A stretch of 64,000 bases of DNA from JADJPO01 sp963828555 (GCA_963828555.1 CAWHEL010000002.1:1426001-1490000), one strand, 5' to 3'; positions 29,388 to 39,714 are shown, numbered from the stretch's first letter. Notes: generated by a model from the letters alone, not told the origin. Translations and numbers: made by a program.

Positions 29388-29765
29388 TCAGCGCGTTCTC
29401 GGGGCTCGGGAAGGCTGTGGGTTCGGTTCCTGGCGGAGCATGATCTCGGCGGCTGCGGCGGAGACCTGCTCCATCTGGGTGATGATCTGTTCGAGGCGGT
29501 GCCGGTTGGCGATCCACCCGCGGTAGAGCTCGACTTGGCGCTCGTCGAGTCGGCGGCTGACGGTCTTGCCCGCCACCGCGCGGCTCCACTGGTAGTAGGG
29601 GCCGTGGCGTTGGGGCGGGTCGGCCAGGCAGCGGCAGCCCGGTTTCCCGCAGGAGGTGGTGCGGACCACGACGCTGCCGGGGCTGATCAGGCCGATCTCG
29701 GCCGAGTTCGGCGGCCAGCGCGCGGTAGCGGCGTTCGTAGCGCTCGAGTCGGGTCGGCACGACAC
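29388..29765 (-). pseudogene. DUF6788-type transposase accessory protein, frameshifted
   Basis: The product has ISPGSVVVRTTSCGKPGCRC, a Cys-rich knuckle, then GPYYQWSRAVAGKTVSRRLDERQVELYRGWIANRHRLEQII, the pattern of small proteins encoded divergently from IS4/IS1634-type transposases. The natural start (VPTRLERYERRYRALAAEL) is in another frame, so one base is missing near 29705. Confidence 0.6.
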
Positions 29766-29804
29766 CTCGGTTCACCGGTCGCAGGATCCCCCGATCGGGA
29801 TCTG

Positions 29805-29820
29805 TCAGCACATATGCTGA
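29805..29820. promoter_or_regulatory. Short inverted repeat between divergent IS genes
   Basis: TCAGCA-CATA-TGCTGA lies between the accessory protein start and the transposase start, a likely operator or promoter element of the IS. Confidence 0.4.
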
Positions 29821-29855
29821 CCGATACCGGGACCCGAGGTCAAGGAGGCACCGCG

Positions 29856-30950
29856 ATGACAACACCCCCGGCACCGCAGCGGTTCGGGCTACGCAGTCAG
29901 AGGTTGGGGTGCCTGCCCGTGGTCAACTTCTTCCTGGCTCGCCTGGGCCTGGCTGAGCACCTGGACGCCTACCTGCCCCACAACGACGCCCGGCTGCGGC
30001 TGGCCCCGGCGACGGTGATCCAGGTGGTGGTGGCCAACATCGCGGCCGGGCATCTGCCGGTCTACGCGCTCGGGGACTGGGCGGCGTCCTACGACCCGGC
30101 GGTGCTCGGGCTGGACCCCGACGACGCCGTGGCTCTGAATGATGACCGGGTGGGCCGGATGCTGGACCGGCTCTTCGACGCCGACCGGGCCAGCCTGATC
30201 ACCACGACGGTGCTGGCTGCCATCCGCGAGTTCGACCTGGATCTCACCCAACTGCACAACGACTCCACCACGCTCACTCTGACCGGCGCCTACAGCCAGG
30301 CCGACGGCTACACCCGTGGCGGGAAAGCGACGGCGGCGATCCGGCACGGCCACAACAAGGACTACCGGCCCGACCTGAAGCAGCTACTCATGATCCTGAC
30401 CGTCTGCGCAGACGGCTCGGTGCCGATCGCCTACCGGGTCGGTGACGGGAACATCCCCGACGACCTCACCCACATCCCGACCTGGGACGAACTGCGGGCC
30501 CTGGTAGGACGGGCCGACTTCCTGTACGTCGCGGACTCCAAGTTGTGCTCCCAGGACGCGATGGGCCACATCGCCTCCCACAGTGGGCGGTTCGTCACCG
30601 TGATCCCGTACGGCCGCCGCGAGGACACCTGGTTCCGCGACTGGGCCCAGACCCACGCCCCCGCCTGGGCCGAGGCCCACCGCAGTCCCGGCACACGCCT
30701 GGGCGACCCCGACCGGGTCTGGCGCACCTTCACCGCCCCCACCCGGTCACTGCCTCGGGCACAAGCGCGGCGATGCCGCCGCCTCGTCGGTGATGCATCG
30801 GCGGACGCCTGGGACGAGCATGAACCTGTCGAGCGTCACGTCCGGTTCTGCGCCGTCCGGGCGGTCGTCGGCCGCAGTTATCGACTATCAGCGCCAGGTT
30901 CCCCCGCGCTAGCCGAGGTCGGCAGGTGGCACCGCCCGCGACAAGCCTAG
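29856..30950 (+). pseudogene. IS1634/IS4-type transposase, 3'-truncated
   Basis: The ATG at 29856 has AAGGAGG upstream. It opens a good N-terminal half: FGLRSQRLGCLPVVNFFLARLGL, LQLHNDSTTLTLTGAY-like catalytic region (LTQLHNDSTTLTLTGAY), HGHNKDYRPDLKQLLMIL, ADFLYVADSKLCS and VIPYGRREDTWF. After about residue 295 similarity is lost and the frame runs through unrelated sequence to 30950, so the C-terminal DDE part is missing. It lies beside the HTH/nucleotidyltransferase remnant, and its inverted repeat on that side is not visible. Confidence 0.72.
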
Positions 30951-30955
30951 AAGCG

Positions 30956-30993
30956 TTTCCTGTATGCGTTGCATATGCAACTTATACAGGAAA
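30956..30993 (+). promoter_or_regulatory. 38-bp near-perfect palindrome upstream of the HTH gene
   Basis: The left arm TTTCCTGTATGCGTTGCAT mirrors the right arm ATGCAACTTATACAGGAAA with two mismatches. The right arm includes TTATAC, a plausible -10, so this looks like an operator overlapping a promoter of the HTH/nucleotidyltransferase pair. Confidence 0.6.
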
Positions 30994-31066
30994 CAATCTG
31001 GTGAGGTCGGCGGAGCGCTGGATGAGAAGGCAGCGCCGTCGCACTCGCGGGGCGGGAGGAGGAGTG

Positions 31067-31835
31067 GTGGCGGACTCGGAGTTCGTGCCGTCGGCTGAGG
31101 CCGCGGACAAGCTCGGTGTGAGCCAGCAGGAGGTACGTCGGCTGGTCGGTGCCGGTGCGCTGCGGGGGGCCCGGGTCGCCAACCGGGTCATGGTCGATCG
31201 GGTCAGCCTGGAGCTGCGGATGGGGCGCCAGGTCACTTCCGGAGCGCGGCGTACCCCGGTGAACGCCTGGGCGATGCTGCGGTTAGTCACCGGCGACAAC
31301 GTCGACTTCCTCGACCGGGTCACCCGGTCCAAGCTCCGCGCCTCGCTCAAACGGGTCACCGCGGAGCGGCTGTTCGAGGTCACCGGGCGGCGCGCCACGG
31401 TGCATCGCTACCGGGTGCAAGACCAGTACCTGGCGCGGCTTCTCGGGGAAGCGGGCGTCGTCCGCACCGGACTGTCGGGCATCGAGCACGACCCGGCGTT
31501 CGACCTGGTCTCGCTCGAGGCGGCCGTGGTGGACGGCTACTGCGAGCGAGGAGACGCACCGCGGATCCGGGGCGAGTACGCGCTCGTCGCGGGCGGCGAC
31601 CTGTCCAAGGTCACCCTGCGGGTGGTCGACAATCTCGATCGGGTCCTTCCCGGGCCGGGCGGGCACCAGGTGCGGCAACGGGCTCGCAGGCAGCGAAGCC
31701 GGTCAGGCGGTGGCGGTGACCGCGGCCATCTGCGTGGACCTCATGGGAAACATCGACGCCCGTGTCGTGCGAGCAGGCCGGCAACGGCTGGAGGACCTGC
31801 TCGGGGACTTCCGTGCGCAGGCCGGGCCACGTTGA
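31067..31835 (+). pseudogene. Helix-turn-helix protein of an AbiE-like pair, frameshifted
   Basis: GTG at 31067 with GGGAGGAGG upstream. The N-terminus is an excisionase/MerR-like HTH (FVPSAEAADKLGVSQQEVRRLVGAGAL). It is followed by a 180-residue domain (VNAWAMLRLVTGDNVDFLDRVTRSKLRASLKRV, FDLVSLEAAVVDGYCERGD). Near 31665, in a C/G run, the frame must change to continue as AGSEAGQAVAVTAAICVDLMGN and LEDLLGDFRAQAGPR, whose TGA overlaps the ATG of the nucleotidyltransferase. Order and overlap fit a regulator/antitoxin followed by a nucleotidyltransferase toxin. Confidence 0.6.
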
Positions 31836-32572
31836 TGGAACTCAGCGTCGTCCTGGACGACCTGCCCGGTCGCACCGAGGCCCTCTGGGCCCACATCCTG
31901 GAGCTCAGCGGCAACCTCGACCCGGCGGCGTGGGTCCTGGTCGGCGGCCAGATGGTCATGCTGCACGCGCGCGCCCGCGGCGTGCTCGACGGCGTCCGCG
32001 CCAGTCAGGACGTCGACGTCCTCGCCGATCTGGTCGTCTCCACCGAGAACTACGCCACCTGCGCCCGCGTGGTCAGCCAGGTCCTCGGACACCGGCCCGA
32101 ACCCGACAGCACGGGCTGCGCTACCGTACCGCCATCCCGACACCGGAAGTGTCATCGACCTCCTCTGCCCCGACCACAGGTCCCCGGCTGTTGCCCTCCG
32201 AACGCTCGCCATCGACGGCGGCTTCCAAGCACTCCAACGCCGGACGACGATCCAGGTCCGCCTCCGCCAGGGTGACGTGCCCACGGCTGTCCCAGTGCCC
32301 GACGTGCTCGGAGCCAGCGTCCTCAAGGCCGCAGCGGCCGTGGTCGACAGCCGAGAACCCAGCGGCATGTCGGCGACCTCGCCCTGCTCGTCTCCCTCAT
32401 GGACGACCCGCTCGCGGAACGCTCCCGCCTCAGGGGCAGCGACCGGGCCCGACTGCTCAAGATCCGACCCAGCCTGGACGACGCCTCCGCCAGCTACTGG
32501 CGCCGCCTCGGCACCCGCCGCGAAGTCGCCTACCTCAACTGGAACACGCTCGTCGCAGACCCGACCCCGTGA
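31835..32572 (+). pseudogene. AbiEii-like nucleotidyltransferase, frameshifted
   Basis: The ATG at 31835 overlaps the previous stop (TGATG). WVLVGGQMVMLHARARG and VRASQDVDVLADL give the Gly-Gly loop and the DxD metal ligands of MNT/AbiEii-type nucleotidyltransferases. Continuing needs frame changes near 32110, 32135 and 32350. The restored tail is IDLLCPDHRSPAVALRTL, DLALLVSLMDDPLAERSRL and SLDDASASYWRRLGTRREVAYLNW. The last 150 bp and the following non-coding 70 bp recur at 42085-42310. Confidence 0.65.
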
Positions 32573-32680
32573 TCCGACCACCCGTCGGGCGCGACACGTA
32601 CGCAGCCCGAGGCGGACCCGCGCCCGGCCAGCACAGACGTCCAGCCGTCAATGACCATTGGCGGCTGGCGACCGTGGTCC

Positions 32681-32704
32681 GTGGTCCAATCGTGGTCTGT
32701 GATC
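32681..32704 (+). repeat. Arm-type motif, left side of att copy B
   Basis: GTGGTCCAATCGTGGTCTGT followed by GATC ends 47 nt before the att core. Copies occupy the same position before att copies C and E. Confidence 0.6.
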
Positions 32705-32751
32705 GACGAGGCCCGGCATCATTGCAGGTCAACCGACGTCTGGGTGGGTGT

Positions 32752-32846
32752 CTTGAAAACCGTTGGGCGGTACCCAATCCTGCCCCGGGGGTTCGAATCC
32801 CTCGCCCTCCGCTTCGTGTTGATCATGCCGTTGACCTGCACTTTTA
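32752..32846 (+). repeat. Attachment-site copy B (tRNA-Ser 3' half)
   Basis: It is identical to copy A from CTTGAAAACCGTTGGGCG through CGAATCCCTCGCCCTCCG and on through CTTCGTGTTGATCATGCCG, apart from the variable arm and a few bases. No 5' half of a tRNA precedes it, so it is not a tRNA gene. TGCAGGTCAACC upstream and GTTGACCTGCAC downstream form an inverted pair around the core. It marks the junction between elements I and II. Confidence 0.85.
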
Positions 32847-33272
32847 CCGAGTGAGGCCTCTCTGGCTAGGTACGCCCAGGGGGTATGTCACATGGGTACG
32901 GTTCTCGAACCGCTAGCACGGCGCCTTCTCCTGGCAAGGCCCCGCACCTTCACTCGCGCGCAGCTACCGCAAACCTGCAGGTGGGGCCGTTTCCGGCACT
33001 GACTGTCGGCGGCCTCGACCCGAAGACGACGCCGCCGCCGGGCTCTCCCCGTGTGGCCGTGTATGGCTGTCCGCGGGGAATATGCGGGGAAGTGACCACC
33101 CAGGGCCGAGCCCGAGCACCTGGCCGCGGCCGCGCCGAACGGCGAGGCTGCTGGGAGGCGCTGTCGCCTCTTCCGGGGTGCTGGGGTGGTGGGGGACTGT
33201 CGGACGGAGGGAAGCGAGGTTTGTTGGGGCGATGCGACGGTGAGTCGCAGCAGCCGCGATGACCGCATGTGA
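32847..33272. other. Left end of element II, non-coding, shared with element III
   Basis: No gene is recognised. The segment next to copy B and a block at about 33055-33092 (GTGTATGGCTGTCCGCGGGG and GCGGGGAA repeats) recur at the same distance right of copy C (about 41150-41195), so elements II and III share a left end. Confidence 0.5.
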
Positions 33273-33539
33273 TCACATTGGCGGGATGACGAGCGTGACC
33301 TGCTCGCCGGGCTCATCCGCGGCCGCCTTGCTCGAACCGGCGGGCACCGGGGCCACAGTGCCGGACGCGGCGGCCTCGGCCCACCGAACCCACCCCCGCA
33401 ACGCCTCGGGATGGACATCGAGCTGGCCGGCGATCCGCGCGATCGCTCCACGCTCTGTGCTCGCCTCCCGCCGCGCGTTCATGGCCAAGCGCGTCGCGCG
33501 CTCCTTCAGCTCATCGGGGTACTTCCGTGGTGCAGGCAT
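33273..33539 (-). pseudogene. IS3-type OrfA fragment
   Basis: From the ATG at 33539: MPAPRKYPDELKERATRLAM, STERGAIARIAGQLDVHPEALRGWVRWAE, the HTH of IS3-family OrfA proteins. The leucine-zipper end and OrfB are not present downstream; the tail (PAGSSKAAADEPGEQ) is unrelated. Confidence 0.6.
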
Positions 33540-33591
33540 GTGCAGATCCTTCTGGGTCAACAGCCCCCTCCCGAACCCGGGGCGGGTCAGA

Positions 33592-33825
33592 TCACCGAGA
33601 CTGGGATCGAGAAGAGGGGTTGGCTTGTGCTGTGTCGTAGGTGATGGTGGCGAACGCGCCGCCCGGGCGCAGCGCACGCCAGATCCCGGTGAGCGCGGCG
33701 TGCTGGTCGGGGAAGTAGATCAGCTCTACCCGGCTGATCACCGGGTCGTAGAACGCCTCGTCGACGTCCAGCTGCTCGCCGTCCATCTGGCGGGTGGCGA
33801 CGTTGGACAGCCCGGCTCGGTCGGC
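33592..33825 (-). pseudogene. SAM-dependent methyltransferase fragment
   Basis: SNVATRQMDGEQLDVDEAFYDPVISRV, LIYFPDQHAALTGIWRALRPGGAF and ATITYD match the middle of class I methyltransferases (acidic motif II, LRPGG motif III). Neither end of the gene is present, and it abuts transposase remnants on both sides. Confidence 0.6.
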
Positions 33826-33834
33826 CGCGGAGTC

Positions 33835-34240
33835 GGCGGCCGGTCACGCCACATGTAGTACCACGACGTCGAGACACCCAGGGCGCGGCAGGCCAGGGCC
33901 GCCGGGACGGGTGGTCTGCTCTCTGGGAGCTGATGAAGACCTCCACGCTCACCGGCCCATCGCCTCCTTGACCCACAGAGCCACGGAGCGCTTGAGGACC
34001 TCGCGCTCCATGGCCAGCTCGGCGTTCTCCCGCCGAAGCCGTTGCAGTTTATCGCGTTCACTCTCGCTCATCGCGCCCGATGCTCTCGTCTCGTCGGCCT
34101 CTCGGTCTCTGGCGACCCAGTTCACCAAGTCCGCTCATTGATCTCCAGCTCGCGGGCGATCTGCGCGATCGACTTACCGGGGGACTCCTTGACGATCCGC
34201 ACTGCACCGACACGGGAATCCTCATCGACCTACGGCGCTT
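33835..34240 (-). pseudogene. IS3-family OrfA/OrfB remnant
   Basis: Reading leftward: VRIVKESPGKSIAQIARELEIN, then after a frame change LVNWVARDREADE and LQRLRRENAELAMEREVLKRSVALWVKEAMGR, a typical OrfA end. The start of OrfB follows (VEVFISSQRADHP, ALACRALGVSTSWYYMWRDRPP). It is cut off at the methyltransferase fragment. Confidence 0.65.
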
Positions 34241-34383
34241 CTCCGGCACGGCCCCCTCCTCAACGGCTGTGCCTCCACGCTATTGGGGGAACCTCGATGG
34301 CCCTCGGTGCGGTGGAAGGCGTCCGACGGCGATCAACTCGGCTGTAGGTTGCGCCACGGGTAGCCGCAGTCGGGGAGGTGGTC

Positions 34384-36018
34384 ATGGGAGCGGTGCGTGA
34401 CGTTCTGGCGGACACGGACGTCCGGCGGCTGGAGGTGGGCTGGGGCCTGTCGGTGGTGGGTGAGCTGGCGGGCTCGATCGCGGTGGCGATCTACGCGTTC
34501 GACCGCGGCGGTGCCGGTCTGGTCGGGATCTACGGACTGGCTCGGACTCTGCCTGCCGCGGTGGTCGCCCCGCTGGTGATGGGCCTGTCGGACCGGATGC
34601 CGCGGGAGAAACTGTTGCGGTGGGCCACGGCTGCCCGGGCCCTGCTGCTGGGCGGCTCGGCGGTCTGCGGCGCCTTGCGCGGTCCCGTCTGGTTGGTCAT
34701 CTCCCTGGCTGCAGCGAGCTCGATGCTGGCGAGCACCTACCGGCCCTTGCTGATCGCGATCCTGCCGTGGCTGGTCCGCTCACCGGCCGAGCTCGGTGCG
34801 GTCAACGTGTTGGCGACGACGATGGAGAACTCGGGGGCGTTGGCGGGTCCGGTGCTGGCGGGGGCGTTGCTGGCAGCCGGACCGTCCTGGGTGGCGGTCG
34901 CGGCGGCGTCGGGATGCTTGGCGCTCGCGGCCGCCCAGTCATGGCCGGTCCACCTTCATCGGCAGCGAGCGACCGCCCGCCGCGATGACCCCGGGTTGGT
35001 GCGGGAGGTGTTCGTGGGGTTGGTGGAGATCTCGCGGGTCGCTCCGCCGGCGGGGATGGCGGTGTTGCTGTTCGCTCAGACGTTCGTCAAGGGCGCCGTG
35101 AGCGTCCTGGTGGTCGTGCTGGCCATCGACGTGACCGGTGCGGGCGAGTCCGCGGTCGGCTGGCTCTACGCGGTGATGGGCCTGGGTGGGTTGGTGGGGG
35201 GTGCGGTCGCCGCAGCTGTGGTGCGCGCGAACCGGCTCGGGCGCGCCTTCGTCACCGGCCTCTTGCTGTGGGGCATCCCGCTGGTGGTGCTGGCACCCGC
35301 ACCCGGGATCATCGCGTGCCTGGTGGCGCTGGGTGTCGTCGGCGCCGGCAACGCCATTCAGGATGTCGGGGGAGGCACGCTGACTCCCAGGCTTTTCAGC
35401 CCTGCGGTGCTCGGGCGGGTGCTGGGGGCCGAGGAGCTGATCGTCTTCGCGGGTGGGGGGATCGGGGCTGCGGCGGCCGCCCCGATGATCGGAGCGATCG
35501 GACCGCGAGGCACGCTGGCGGCGCTGGGAACGGGGCTGGTGGGACTGGTACTGGTGTATCTGCTTCGCTTCGTGCAGATCGACCGCGCCGCTCCTGCCAC
35601 TGGCCCACGGACGGAGTTGATCCGGGGGCTGGCGATCTTCGCCCCGCTGCCGCTGGCGGCGGTGGATCTGCTCGCGGACCGGATGACCGTGCGGGACCAC
35701 CCTGCCGGAACGCAGGTCGTTCGTGAGGGGGACGCCGGGCAGGAGTATCACCTGATCGTGGAGGGGGAAGCCGCCGTCACCGTGCACGGGACCGCTCGCC
35801 GCGACCTGAGGCCGGGGGACGGCTTCGGTGAAATCGCCCTCCTGCGTGACGTCCCGCGGACGGCCACGGTCACCGCTCGTGGGCCGATGCGGACCTACTC
35901 GCTGCAACGGGCGGACTTCCTCGCAGCCGTCACCGGCCACCCCCGCAGCGCGGCAACCGCCGAGGACCTGGTCCGCGGAACGCTGGAAGCAGATCCACCC
36001 GATGGAGCCACCGACTGA
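34384..36018 (+). CDS. MFS transporter with C-terminal cyclic-nucleotide-binding domain
   Basis: The ATG at 34384 follows GGGGAGGTG. Residues 1-400 form about 12 membrane helices of the major facilitator type (GLSDRMPREKLLRW in the first cytoplasmic loop, MGLGGLVGGAVAAAVVRANRLGRA at the repeat). From about residue 425 there is a cNMP-binding domain: AGTQVVREGDAGQEYHLIVEGEAAV, then the phosphate-binding cassette GDGFGEIALLRDVPRTATV (about 478-495) with its conserved Glu and Arg. Transport would thus be gated or modulated by cAMP or cGMP. A class III cyclase gene lies 0.5 kb downstream on the opposite strand. The gene is intact; the cargo is unknown. Confidence 0.88.
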   Translation: MGAVRDVLADTDVRRLEVGWGLSVVGELAGSIAVAIYAFDRGGAGLVGIYGLARTLPAAVVAPLVMGLSDRMPREKLLRWATAARALLLGGSAVCGALRGPVWLVISLAAASSMLASTYRPLLIAILPWLVRSPAELGAVNVLATTMENSGALAGPVLAGALLAAGPSWVAVAAASGCLALAAAQSWPVHLHRQRATARRDDPGLVREVFVGLVEISRVAPPAGMAVLLFAQTFVKGAVSVLVVVLAIDVTGAGESAVGWLYAVMGLGGLVGGAVAAAVVRANRLGRAFVTGLLLWGIPLVVLAPAPGIIACLVALGVVGAGNAIQDVGGGTLTPRLFSPAVLGRVLGAEELIVFAGGGIGAAAAAPMIGAIGPRGTLAALGTGLVGLVLVYLLRFVQIDRAAPATGPRTELIRGLAIFAPLPLAAVDLLADRMTVRDHPAGTQVVREGDAGQEYHLIVEGEAAVTVHGTARRDLRPGDGFGEIALLRDVPRTATVTARGPMRTYSLQRADFLAAVTGHPRSAATAEDLVRGTLEADPPDGATD

Positions 36019-36029
36019 TCCGCGCGTCG

Positions 36030-36428
36030 TCACGGTTGCGACGACAGGCCCACCGCGGCCAGGGCGTCCGCGACGTCGGCGTAGATGTCGCGTCGCATGA
36101 TCAGGCCGTCGCGGACAAGGGTGACCTCGGCGTAGTCGAGTTCGACCTCGCCTCCGCCCTCGACCGCGTGGCCGCTGAACCGGACCAGGCAGACGACGCA
36201 GTCGTCGGGATCGGCGACCACAGTGGTCTCACGGCGGACGTCAGCCACGACCGTGAATGCGCTGCGGTTGAGCTCGCGGACCTGCTCGCGATTCATGGTC
36301 TCCCAGCCGATCGGTCGATGGTCCCGGTACTGGGAGTCCGGGTGCCACAGCAGCATCATCGCGTCCACGTCAGCTTGGTTGAACAGGTCGGCCCCTCGCA
36401 GCACCACGCTGATGTTCTGGGCTGTCAC
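36030..36428 (-). CDS. SnoaL-like / NTF2-fold protein
   Basis: 132 residues from a GTG at 36428 with GGGAG upstream. LFNQADVDAMMLLWHPDSQYRDHRPIGWETMNREQVREL and a C-terminal strand set (VEGGGEVELDYAEVTLVRDGLIMRRDIYAD) match the cone-shaped NTF2/SnoaL fold used by polyketide cyclases, isomerases and ligand-binding proteins. Catalytic identity cannot be assigned. It converges on the transporter gene with 11 bp between stops. Confidence 0.75.
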   Translation of the reverse strand: MTAQNISVVLRGADLFNQADVDAMMLLWHPDSQYRDHRPIGWETMNREQVRELNRSAFTVVADVRRETTVVADPDDCVVCLVRFSGHAVEGGGEVELDYAEVTLVRDGLIMRRDIYADVADALAAVGLSSQP

Positions 36429-36524
36429 GGCAGGCTCCCTTCTGAGTACCTCGACCGATTTTCGCAGGCCCCCGGCGTGCGGTACCTGCCCCCGAGTCTG
36501 CTCAGTGAGTGGGACGGACGCCGA

Positions 36525-39500
36525 TCAGGCCCTGGACGCCGCTGCCCGGGCAGCGCCGACCACATGGCCCTTGGCGGTGTACAGGGCGGCTGCCCGGCGG
36601 GCCGATGACTCCGCCTCGCTGGTGTGCCCGCAGAGCCGCTGCACCTGCGCCTGGTTCAGCAGGGCGTCGGCCCGGTCGACCAGGGCGTCGGTGGCCTCGA
36701 CCAGGGCGACCGCCTCCCGTGCCAGGGTCTGCGCCGCCTCGTGCGTTCCCGGGTCGGGCTGCCACCTTGGCCTGCACACCCAGCCAGACGAACGCGTCGC
36801 GTGACGGGTGACCGGCTGCAGCTGTCCGGGCCCAACAGCGGCGCTGTCCAGGTCCCCCTGGCGGTAGCAGCCCTCCGCGAGCCAACTGGCTGCCCGGGCG
36901 GCCCCGGCCTGACTCCCAGCGCGCTGAACCGGTGGTAGGAGGTCTCCAGCGCCCGACGGCGGCAACCACGTGGTCCGCCATCAGCTCGACCAGCCCGAGC
37001 GAGAAGTCCACCTCGCCCAGGCCGATCGGGGAGCCGAGGTCAGCGAACACGTGTTGAGCGGAGGCCAGCAAGGAGCGAGCGGGTTCGATCCGCCCGCGCA
37101 TCGCCTCCATCAACCCCATGCATCGCAGGACCTCTGCTTCGACACCGCGATTGCCAGGACGAAGCCGCAGGACTCGCAGTGTGTCGATCAGCCGGCCGTT
37201 CGCCTTCGTCACGGGCTGGGGTCCCCACAGGGCGACCAGCGGTAGTTGCAGGAGGACCTGCCGGGCCCGAGCGGCATCGCCGGCCTTGCGGGCCTGGACC
37301 AGTCCGCGGTCGAGCTCGCGCTCGGCATCGCCCAGACGTCCGAGCAGGGCAAGGGCTCGCCCCAGCACGATGAGGGCATGTGCCAGGGCTGCCGCGTCGC
37401 CTGACTCCGACAGGGTGAGGACCGCTTGCTCGACTGCGACCAGGTCGTCCCGAAGCCGGCCGGGCTCTGACAACATCCACAGCTCGCACTGGGCCACCGC
37501 GATCCTGGCGGGGGCCACCTCGCCGAGGGGTGCCGGCGATTCGGGCCGGCCGGCGACAAGGCGCACCACGTCCGCCAGAGCCGATCGGGCGCCGTGGGTG
37601 TCTCCTATGGCGGTCAAGCACTCGGTCAGGTCGAAGAGCACCTCGACGTGCTCGGGTTCCGCCTCGGACAGACACGTCCGAGCGCGACCCAGGAGGTTGA
37701 CGGCAGCTGCGACGTCGCCGGCCAGCATCGCCCGCCGTCCGCTGCCGTGCAGGTAACCGGCGGCACGTCGACCTAGCTCGCGCCCGCGCTCGTCCAGCCT
37801 CCCGAGCTGCACCCGGTAGGTGTGCGCCTGCTCCAAGTGGTAGCCAAGGAGGTCTTCGGACTCGACCCCGGGCAGATCGCTCCCGCGCGCCTCGAGCCAC
37901 CCAGCCATGCGTTCGTGCAGGCTGGCCCGTTCGTGCTTGAGCAGCCGCTGGTAGGCGGCGTCACGAATCAGCAGGTGCGAGAACCGGTAGGCGCCTTCAC
38001 CCATCCAGTCCTGCTCCGGGACGACCAGCTCGCGGGCGGTCAGCAACGCCAGGTGTTCGTCTATCCGCTCTCCCACCGGTCCCGGGGCCAGAGCGACCAC
38101 CGGTGCACGGAAGAACTGCTTGCCCACCACCGCAGCGCGCTCGATCACCAGCCGGTCGTCCTCGGGCAACCGATCCAGCCGGGCGGCCAGCAAGACCTGG
38201 ATCGACGTGGGAACAGCGATCGGGACCGCCTCGTCGTTGCGACGCCATGACTCGTGCTGCCGAGCCAGCACCCCGTCGTCGACCAGCATCCGCAGGATCT
38301 CTGTCACGAACAGCGGGTTTCCCTCCGCGACCTGAACCACTCGGTTCACCAGATCCCGGTCTCCCGCACGACCCAACAGATTCTCGGCCAGGATCCGAGT
38401 CTGATCCGTGCCCAGCGGCTCCAGTCGCAGGCAGTCCCGCGTCGGTTGGACCTGCATGACGGAGGGCCAAACCGTGCGTAGCTCGGGTCGAGCCAGCGGC
38501 AGGATCAGCATGGGTGAGTCGTTGCTCCAGCCCGCCAGGTGTTCGATCAGGTCGATCAGGGTCGCCTCAGCCCAGTGCAGATCGTCCAGGACCAGCACCA
38601 GCGGTCGGCGGGCGGCGGCCGCCTCCAGCAGCCGGCGAACAGCCCAGAAGGTCTCATCTTTGGCCGAGACCGGCGCAACCCCAAGGACCCCGAGAACGAT
38701 GTCGACCACCGCTCCCGATGACGGCTCCGCAGGGGCCAGGTCGACCAGTTTGACCCGGATCAAAGCGTCGTCGTCGTCCGCCGCGATCCCGGCCAGGTCA
38801 CGTAGCGCCTCGGCCAGCGGCCAGAAGGTGATTCCCTCCCCGTACGGCAGGCACCGGCCACTGATCACCGTCGCGTGTGCCTGGGCCCAGCGGGAGAACT
38901 CCTCGACCAGCCGGGACTTGCCCACACCCGGGTCGCCGATCACGGTGGCCACCCGGCAGCAGCGCCGCGACACGCTCTTGTCGAAGCACTGCTTCAGGTG
39001 CGCCAGCTCATCCGCCCGACCCACCCATCCCGACTCCGGAACGCCGACGCGCTCCCGGCCGCTCTTCAGCCCAAGCACCCTCCATGCCGCCAGCGGTCGC
39101 GCCTTCCCCTTCACCCGGAACGGGTCGACCGGCTCCAGTACCGCGCTCCCGTTCACGAGACGCTGCGTCTGCTCGCCCACCAGGATCTCGTCCTCGGATG
39201 CGCTCTGCTCGAGCCGCGCAGCGACGTTGACCACGTCCCCGCTCAGGAATGCCTGCCCCATCGAGGAATCACCGGCCACGACCTCACCGGTGTTGACCCC
39301 GATCCGCACACCGATCTCCAGGCCCCAACGCCGTTCGAACTCGACGTTCAACTCGGCCACCGCCCCCCTGAGTTCGAGGGCAGCGCGGACCCCACGCAGG
39401 GCGTCGTCCTCGTGCAGCGTCGGCACTCCGAATGCACCGACCACCGCGTCACCGATGAACTTCTCCACGGTGCCACCATGACGCTCCACAGCTGCGCGGG

Positions 39501-39714
39501 CCCGGGCGAAGAACAGCGACATCACGGCCCGGACAGACTCTGAGTCCAGGCCTTCACCGATCGCCGTCGAACCCACCACATCGCAGAACAGGACAGTGAC
39601 GACCCGGCGGCTCTCCCCCACCGCCGGATCGGACCTCGTCAGAGCCGAGCCGCACGCCAGGCAGAACCGGGCGCGCCCGGGATTGATCTCAGCGCACTCC
39701 TCGCACCTGAGCAC
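36525..39714 (-). pseudogene. Class III adenylyl/guanylyl cyclase with AAA ATPase and TPR region; 3' end frameshifted
   Basis: GTG at 39714. An N-terminal zinc ribbon (CEECAEINPGRARFCLACG) is followed by a class III cyclase: VLFCDVVGSTAIGE with Asp45, KFIGDAVVGAFG with Lys85 and Asp89, GVNTGEVVAGD. Next is an AAA/STAND ATPase with Walker A GDPGVGKSR (260-268) and LVLVLDDLHWAE, then a TPR-rich helical region. About 925 residues read cleanly. Near 36945 the frame shifts, and a second shift lies near 36800; the natural end (DALVDRADALLNQAQVQRL, YTAKGHVVGAARA) is restored down to 36525. The cyclase and ATPase halves are untouched, so the protein may still be active with a changed tail. It probably makes cAMP, which could act on the neighbouring cNMP-domain transporter. 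Confidence 0.78.

Noticed and set aside
30926..32275. A single 449-residue protein spanning HTH and nucleotidyltransferase
   Set aside because: The continuous frame results from a frameshift; motifs show two genes meeting at TGATG (31833-31837).
32752..32812. Additional tRNA-Ser genes at copies B, C, D and E
   Set aside because: Each lacks the acceptor 5' strand and D arm; only the 3' half is present, so they are attachment-site duplicates, not tRNAs.
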